64,000 bases of DNA from Syngnathus acus (taxonomy: Eukaryota; Chordata; Actinopteri; Syngnathiformes; Syngnathidae), in the NCBI RefSeq assembly GCF_901709675.1, contig NC_051108.1, forward strand, positions 2,916,001 to 2,980,000, read 5' to 3'. The notes below the pieces were generated by a model. That model ran no database searches. It saw only the letters and a list, made by a program, of their open reading frames with translations, and was not told where the DNA came from. The position numbers and the translations under genes are program-made. Of this stretch, positions 26,161-64,000 are shown in pieces; the first letter of the stretch is position 1; each line of letters starts with the position of its first letter.

Positions 26161-26371
26161 CAGGACTGTCTCAGAAAATTTGAATATTGTGATAAAGTTC
26201 TTTATTTTCTGTAATGCAATTAAAAAAACAAAAAATTAATAAAAGGCTTGCAATATTTCAGTTGATTTGTAATGAATCCAGAATGTACGACAGTTTTTTT
26301 TTTTTTTTTAAATTGCATTACAGAAAATAAAAAACTTTATCACAATATTCTAATTTTCTGAGACAGTCCTG
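26161..26371. mobile_element. TA-flanked palindromic MITE (CAGGACTG ends)
   Basis: A 211-bp element with long inverted repeats: CAGGACTGTCTCAGAAAAT at the left, the inverse at the right, each followed inward by an AATATTGTGATAAAG-like stretch and TTTATTTTCTGTAATGCAAT. TA flanks both ends (26159-26160 and 26372-26373), as for Tc1/mariner-type insertions. There is no transposase. Confidence 0.9.
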
Positions 26372-28059
26372 TAGGATATTTTTACACAAATGGTACTCAA
26401 GTCATTTATCGTATTCTTTATCCTCTGTAAAGAACAACAGTTGGATACAAATAGGGTATCTTCAAAAAGGGAAATAAACAAGTTGCCCAACAACATAATT
26501 ATAGATATTTTTTACCAATATATTTTAGTTGTACAGCCACTAAATGAAGGTACCACAAAAGGCATCACTTCATGATCACTATTTTATTTTTCAGTTATTA
26601 TGCTTTCCGTATTCCATATTCATGTGTTCTCACTGTGTGGGATGCTGTAATTACTCGAGCGATGCCATAAACCTCCAGGGACATAGGAGTCAAAGACACT
26701 TGTGATAAATGAAGCTGTTTATGATAAAGAAGCCAGATATTACACCACGTGAGGTGAATTTGTATGCGGACTGCAGCATTCAATCCATTTTTGACACTTG
26801 TTTTTTTTCCCAATTACTTGTGCACTTTCCAAAAATCACTGCAATGCTCACCGAACATTTCTTTAGAAAGCAAAAGACTTTGATTACCGCCACAAGGCTT
26901 TTCATTGTTTCCATAGCAAAGTCTGGTACAAAAAGATTTTTTTTTTTTATCTATTAAAGGAGTATCTGCGCACAAAAGAGAAGGTCTTTTCATTCACATC
27001 TTTGTGGTGGCGGAGCAAAATTGGTCGACAACTTTTCCCAAGTTTGACATAGGAAAAAAAAAAAACCCCAAGGCCGAATTCGAATGAATGTGGTATGAAG
27101 GTTCGACAGCTAGTTAGCATGACTACCACCGTTCTGAAAAAAACTCTTTGGGTGTATTTTGGGGTTAAATAAATACATTTAAAAAATACAATAAAAAATA
27201 CAATAAATAAATAAATAAATCATGACACTTTTTCACCAAATAGGTCCACAAAGTGCTTCTTTCAAACACACAATATTCACAATATAATGTTCCTCCCGAC
27301 CCTGAATGGAATAAATGGTATCGAAATCAGATTGAAATAAATTAATATGGCTTTACGGCAAACTGTGCATTACCTAAATTAGTTTAACAACAAAAGCAGA
27401 ATTCAGCCATACAGCACTTTTCAAAGGGAAGGGATAAATTACATAATTGGCGAGGGCATCAACCATCTTCTAATTAGCGCCTAGAGCAATTCAAATTGTA
27501 GTTCAATTATAAACACAACCTTTGTGAACTGAAAAAGCCTCACGCAGATGCATTTGGATTAAGCTGATGATTTGTCTCTTTTCAAATCATATTTGATAAA
27601 TAAATAGCTCGTCTCGGTTAAAGAACTTTAACAATAAAGGTTTCATGACAAACATTTTGAGTTGGATTCCAAATTTGCTTGGGAGTCAATCAACATCACT
27701 AAACTGTTTGACTAGAATGCGAGGAATGCCTAAATTCACAAAATTAAAAACCAAAGCAACCAAACCAAAACATGAAAGCTTGGTGATGCACGATGATGAC
27801 AAAAACAACAAACCAGGAAAGGAAACTGACGAGCCAACAAGGCTCACTTGGACAAGACACGAGTGGCTGGAAGGAGCTGATTGGTCAGTTGGGATGTGAC
27901 CCGAACGCTTAGGGAAGACACAGGAAAACATGAGAAATACTGTGGTGAAAAAAAAAAATCCAGGTGGGAAAGTGGAGAAATGATTAAATATCAGCAGTTT
28001 GTTTGAACAAAGACTGAATTTATTTAGAGGATGAATAGATGAAGATATATTTGGCGTCA

Positions 28060-28500
28060 GGCCAAGGGAGCCCGAGGAAAAATAAGAAGCGCCTTGGCAC
28101 ATCATCAAGTGAGCTGCCGTGGAGGTGCGAGTTAGGAGGCGAAAAAGGAGAAAAAGCCAACGAAGGACAGGCCCGACCTTTTTGGCTGCGGGAGGCCGAA
28201 GAAGGATGATGGAGAGATCAGAGGAGACGGCGAGCTGCTTTGATGGAGCGTCAGTGTTTTGGATGTTGGAACATGGCGACGTGTAGCCTCGCCGTGAGAG
28301 CGGCGGAAGCACATCACAAGGCAGACATGCACACACTCACGTCGCACTTTGATGTGGGGAAAAACGGGATGCTCGGGATGAAAGCGGCTCGGGAGGAATG
28401 TGGCGCTCAAGTACGCGATGACCCCCTGCGCCAAGCGCCATCCGACGTCCCACCCTCCCTCTGTCACTTCTACTTTCTCTCTGTGGTCCTGCCAGTTAAT
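28060..28500. promoter_or_regulatory. CpG-rich block with YY1 motif
   Basis: About 440 bp that is markedly richer in GC and CpG than its surroundings and free of known repeats. It includes AACATGGCGAC at 28270-28280, a full match to the YY1 consensus often found just downstream of start sites. It lies about 2.6 kb upstream of the lama2 start codon. Open frames cross it on both strands but none resembles a protein family. It could be an alternative lama2 promoter, an enhancer or a noncoding transcript start. Confidence 0.35.
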
Positions 28501-28938
28501 TCCTAATTGACTACTCTGACAATTTCAATCGCAGCAAGCCTCGGGGAGCGGGCAATGAAAACCCGACGATCCGAGGCGGTCTTTTCAACTCCAGCCAGTG
28601 AGGCCTTGTAATGTTGAGCACTATTTTCCAATGCTTTATATTTTTAACAAAATATCGTCTGTAAACTTCCCTAGAGGATGTATTCAAATATCGCTCTATC
28701 AGCACCTGAACGATCATTTCAGCATATGCTCCATGCAACCCCGAAAAAGTGATTTCTATGCCAGATGGGAATTAATCGGCACAAGCAGGAACAGACCGGT
28801 TTTACTTTTAATTAACTGGAGGCCATTTTTTCAGGTTATATCCTTGAACACTAAACAGGAAAGAAATAGCAGAATTTTGTTCGATGAAAACAAATTTGAA
28901 CTTTTATAACAATAATTCCACCTAAAATGTATTTAGGG

Positions 28939-29296
28939 GGCGGCTCGGTGGCGCACTGGGTAGCACGTCCGCCTCACAGTTAGGAGGGTGCGGGTTCGAT
29001 TCCACCTCCGGCCCTCCCTGTGTGGAGTTTGCATGTTCTCCTCGGGCCCGCGTGGGTTTTCTCCGGGCACTCCGGTTTCCTCCCACATCCCAAAACCATG
29101 CTTGGTAGGCCGATTGAGCACTCCAAATTGTCCCTAGGTGTGAGTGCGAGTGCGTATGGTTGTTTGTCTCTGTGTGCCCTGCGATTGGCTGGCAACCGGT
29201 TCAGGGTGTCCCCCGCCTACTGCCCGATGACGGCTGGGATAGGCTCCAGCACGCCCGCGACCCCCGTGGGGACTAAGCGGTACAGAAAATGGATGG
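28939..29296 (+). mobile_element. tRNA-headed SINE with 12-bp target duplication
   Basis: A 358-bp retroelement. The head contains an A-box-like TGGGTAGCACG and a perfect B-box GGTTCGATTCC, typical of an internal RNA polymerase III promoter. The body includes GTGGAGTTTGCATGTTCTCC and TCCGGTTTCCTCCCACATCC, and the 3' end reads AAGCGGTACAGAAAATGGA with a GGAT tail. It is flanked by a perfect repeat ATGTATTTAGGG at 28927-28938 and 29297-29308. Such long target duplications fit LINE-mediated insertion. Confidence 0.88.
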
Positions 29297-30140
29297 ATGT
29301 ATTTAGGGTTCATTAGAATCACTTTAAATTGTTGCAGGTGTCCACTGACTAAACATGACTTGGAATCTGATCGGCTTATTATCAACACTTCAGTTATGAG
29401 AGGGTGTGCACACTTATGCAAACACATGATATCACCTGATATGACATTCTGGATGGATGGATGGTATGCACTTATATGGATTTTTGTGTACGACGTTTTG
29501 TTTATATCTCTAATGTGGATTCAATCCAGATTCGATCAACCTAATTCAGCATGAAGCAGCACTCCACAAGCAAAGTGAGTTTATTTAATTACCACAGGTC
29601 TGTGTGTCTTATCTGCGCTGGACAAACGGTTGCGTTAAGTCATTAACAAGCAGTTGGAATTCAAACCGACCTTTATCCTATTCCCAAGATGGCTGCCTTA
29701 AGAGCTTGAGAAAGATTATGAATTTTTTTTTGGCAACAATTTTCCCTCCTCAATAAAAACTTTATGAAGCTGGCATCCAGTGAGTTATATTGGCAGCGAT
29801 AAAGCAGCACGGGGAAATTCATATTTTCTGTTTAATGGCAGATAAAACTGTTGTTCTTTTTTTTCCATTTTGGGTCATCCGTCAGCCCTTCAACAAATAG
29901 AGTCATACTTTTAATGTGCTCCATTTATGGGACTCACTAAATCCTCAATTACAGCATTTTAATATGCCTTGGTATTTTAGTGTGTTTTACTTAACCTGCT
30001 GTTTATTGTGACCTTTGACCCAGAGCTAATGAATAACCAATCTAAAAGGGATTTTTAAATTCAATGTATAGAAGAATAAATAAAAAGCTACAATCAGGGT
30101 TTAGTATGTGTTATATTTTCGGGGCAAGGAGAAAAGAAGA

Positions 30141-30168
30141 GACTGGTCGCCAGCCAATTGCAGGACAC
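30141..30168 (-). repeat. Short SINE-body remnant
   Basis: The phrase ACTGGTCGCCAGCCAATTGC matches, in reverse orientation, the 3' body of the SINE at 28939. Only about 28 bp remain, so this is a tentative fragment. Confidence 0.35.
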
Positions 30169-30289
30169 TAATAAAAAAAATAATAGACGTCCATCAGTTC
30201 AGCCTCGGTTTCCTGGCGTGTGTTTGTTTCCGAGTCTGAGGGTCACAGTTCCATCACCGCAGTCACTCAGCGGAAGAACACTTCAACAT

Positions 30290-30660
30290 GAGTGCAGCAA
30301 TTGAGCACGCCTCCAAATTCACAGCATAATAAGCTATTTGCATTACACGGAGCACAAGGATGCAATCCAGTCGGCGCTTTATTTGATTAGAAGTAGGGCG
30401 CAGCGTACACGGCGCCGCATTGTTCGCTCATATTTAAACACAATTGGAGCAGATGAAATGCGCCGCACGCCAAATGCCTTTTCAATGCTGCAAAGTGCTT
30501 GGCGCTGAAATAGAAGTCATTTGTGCTTTGTATTTGTATACTTGCCAGGAGAAGATCTCTTTGTTGCTGGCGTGATACATTTATTGTTCAATTTTCTTTG
30601 TTATTAATCAAGCACGGCCTGCAAAAAACCTGACCAAAATGTTTATTGTAATGCAAATTT
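30290..30660. promoter_or_regulatory. lama2: Candidate lama2 upstream enhancer with two POU octamers
   Basis: A unique block 250-630 bp upstream of the lama2 start codon. It contains two perfect POU octamers in opposite orientation (ATTTGCAT at 30336-30343 and ATGCAAAT at 30651-30658), SOX-like CATTGTTC, and GCGCCGCA-type GC stretches. Position and texture suggest a conserved proximal regulatory element. Conservation was not tested. Confidence 0.4.
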
Positions 30661-30915
30661 TAATTATTTTTTTTTACCTCTTGAGTCAGCATGTGTTGAG
30701 TGTTGCAGGGCAGCAGGAGGAGCCCTAAAACAGTTGTCAAGTTGGACCCAAACTTCTGCTTTCTTCATAGGACAACATCCCCACATGTTCCATTCAGACC
30801 TAGAGAAGAAGGAGGAGAGAAAGGAAGCAGAGGAGGAGGAGTGTAAAGTTTGCTTCAACTCTTTGCTTGCACCACTCTTTGCTTGCTTCTCCAAAAAACC
30901 TCAGGCGGGACAAAC
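30661..30915 (+). promoter_or_regulatory. lama2: Probable lama2 proximal promoter and 5' UTR
   Basis: This is the sequence directly upstream of the lama2 ATG. TGAGTCAGCA at 30682-30691 holds a perfect AP-1 site (TGAGTCA) extended as a MAF-type half site. A purine-rich GAAGGAGGAGAG stretch follows (about 30806-30842), then CTTTGCTTGC repeats before the start codon. No clear TATA box is visible. The transcription start is not determinable from sequence alone. Confidence 0.4.
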
Positions 30916-62616
<31,701 letters not shown>

Positions 62617-64000
62617 GTAAGTTATCTCGACTAATTCTAAAAATTGCCATCAAATGACTCAATCTATCCCTGCTGACCTTTGAGTGGCACTCGATTCCTT
62701 CTTGGACTTCTCATCTTCTCTGCCCTTTTTGTTCTTTTGTCTTTTTTTTTTTTTTTTAAGCATCACAGAAAAACAGCTGCTGCCTGGTTGTTGAGCTCAA
62801 ATATCAACAGAGCAGTTGGCGTAAATGTCATCGAAGATCCACCCGAAAATCTGGTGATTCCATCCTTTGAAAGGAAGGAAGTTAAAACCTCTTGGCGTGT
62901 TGCCCCTACTCTATTTTTAATTCCCGTATTTTCCACACTATAAGGCGCACCTAAAAACCTCCAATTTTCTCAAGTGCGCCTTATAATCCAGTGCGCCTTA
63001 TATATGGACCAATATGGATTCGTGGATGAGGACTAATTTATTAAAGTAAGCTTTACGTGTTTATTTTGCATGTTGTGTGATATTAACGTTTGAGCAACGT
63101 TGAGTTATTGATATATCGTTATTATTTTCACTATTTCGAGTGTTACTATATTGTGATCGCATTAACGTTTGAGCAACATTGAGTTATTTATTCTAAGCGC
63201 TTTATAATCCGGTGCGCCTTATATATGGACAAAGTTTTAAAATGGGCCATCCATTGAAGGTGCGCCTTATAGTGCGGAAAATACGGTACCACAAATAATG
63301 ATAACTCTGAGGATTTTAGTTTGTATTCTTTTTTTATATGACATCACACACCGTCTCTCCCTCCTACCACACAGCAGCTGAGAATTTTCATGATGCTGTG
63401 GCGATTAGTCTTGTCCGAACTGCCTCTCCAGAGCTAAAGAGAGACACATCTCTCATTCAGTCTGCCGCCCCCGGCCCCTCCCATCTTCCCGTTCACCTCC
63501 CCTTGCAGTAATAATAGCCTGGAGGTGCCAGGCCTACCCCCCCCCCCCCCCTTAAAAATAGCCCCTCTATTCCCTTGCACCGAAACCTGTCACTCAAACA
63601 GCCAGTCAACCAGGCAGACTGTTCCACTTTGCAATAATGTCAAAGATCTTATTAATGCATATAAAAAAAAATGTACGGTGATTTAAGGAAAATCAATCCG
63701 AAATCAGTTGTGGTTGCTTTTCATTTCCACCTGGGCTCAATTACTGACATCATAAGCACGCTTCAAATTATTTCTCTCAGTTACCCAGCATGCCATCTAA
63801 TCTCGTTTACTTGTGCTCTTAAGAAAATGAATCAATAATTTTCTGTATATATATATATATATGTCAATCTCAGTTTTCTTCCCCTTTCTAATCGGAGTCA
63901 TCTCTGATGCCATGTTTTTTTTCTTGATGAGTTGATGTTATGTTTATTTTTAATTACTTCTCCCATCCATCACAAATGAGATCAGTTTGATATGGTTTTT
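62617..64000 (+). other. lama2: lama2 intron 19 (partial)
   Basis: Runs off the window end. Contains a family A MITE at 62924-63286, a C run near 63538-63551 and a short (TA)n near 63846-63862. No exon is seen. Confidence 0.85.
62924..63286. mobile_element. Family A MITE, class III, copy 14
   Basis: A 363-bp class III element, same orientation as the copy at 16297, with the ATTAACGTTTGAGCAA direct repeats. The left terminus has one change (TTCCACACT) and a non-TA flank; the right flank is TA. Confidence 0.91.

Larger units (their letters stand above)
12081..30600. other. Intergenic region between divergent ptprk and lama2
   Basis: About 18.5 kb without a gene I can support. It holds family A MITEs at 13815, 16297 and 23986, a hAT MITE at 18567, a palindromic MITE at 26161, a SINE at 28939, a LINE-like tail near 20780-20946, a tandem duplication at 19405-19707, and a degenerate TGACATCAC repeat at 12280-12735. 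Candidate regulatory blocks lie near 20150-20330, 22240-22370 and 28060-28500. Open frames are short and lack domains, including a 216-residue one on the minus strand at 27686-28336. Confidence 0.6.

Noticed and set aside
27686-28336. 216-residue open frame on the minus strand
   Set aside because: Longest frame in the window, but its translation is serine/phenylalanine-rich without domain or family resemblance, and it crosses A/T homopolymers and a CpG-rich block. It is more likely a by-product of composition.
28939-29030. Functional tRNA gene
   Set aside because: A and B boxes are present, but they belong to a SINE head with a long non-tRNA body and target duplication; no cloverleaf is apparent.

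Overview
This is vertebrate nuclear DNA, almost certainly from a teleost fish. The evidence is spliced genes with GT-AG introns, dense (CA)n repeats and homopolymers, compact introns, and typical fish interspersed repeats (hAT and TA-flanked MITEs, and a tRNA-headed SINE with a GGAT-type tail). The species cannot be named from sequence alone. There is no bacterial, viral or CRISPR content.

Two protein-coding genes are supported, arranged head to head. On the minus strand, 11692-11767 is a signal-peptide first exon that I assign to ptprk (receptor-type tyrosine phosphatase kappa). It ends in a phase-1 donor and has a CpG-rich promoter at about 11768-12080 with a CRE/E-box pair. Everything from 1 to 11691 is therefore read as ptprk intron 1. 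On the plus strand, lama2 (laminin alpha-2) starts at 30916 and leaves the window in intron 19. All 19 exons join in frame into 799 codons plus 2 nt: signal peptide, laminin N-terminal (LN) domain, the LE1-LE4 EGF-like repeats, the split LE5, the laminin IV type A domain, and the following LE repeats. In human, PTPRK and LAMA2 are also adjacent and divergent, which supports both calls. About 19 kb of intergenic DNA (12081-30600) separates the two starts. It holds candidate regulatory blocks (POU octamers, a TCF/LEF palindrome, a CpG-rich block with a YY1 motif) and transposon copies.

The most striking feature is the mobile-element load. Fourteen copies of one TA-flanked foldback family (family A, built from GGCGCACC modules) occur in 64 kb, in three internal classes. 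One class carries an embedded piece of a hAT element. A sister family (family B) has two 170-bp copies in opposite orientation. By eye they differ at one base, and they flank lama2 exons 14-15. There are also five hAT MITEs with 8-bp target duplications (family C), one CAGGACTG-ended palindromic MITE, a SINE with a perfect 12-bp target duplication, and fragments of retroelements. Two MITEs end only 33-36 bp upstream of lama2 acceptor sites. No previously undescribed protein system was found. The points most worth checking are the inverted MITE pair around exons 14-15, a stop-free 72-nt intron 2, CA repeats abutting the donors of exons 11-12, and the composite MITE family.
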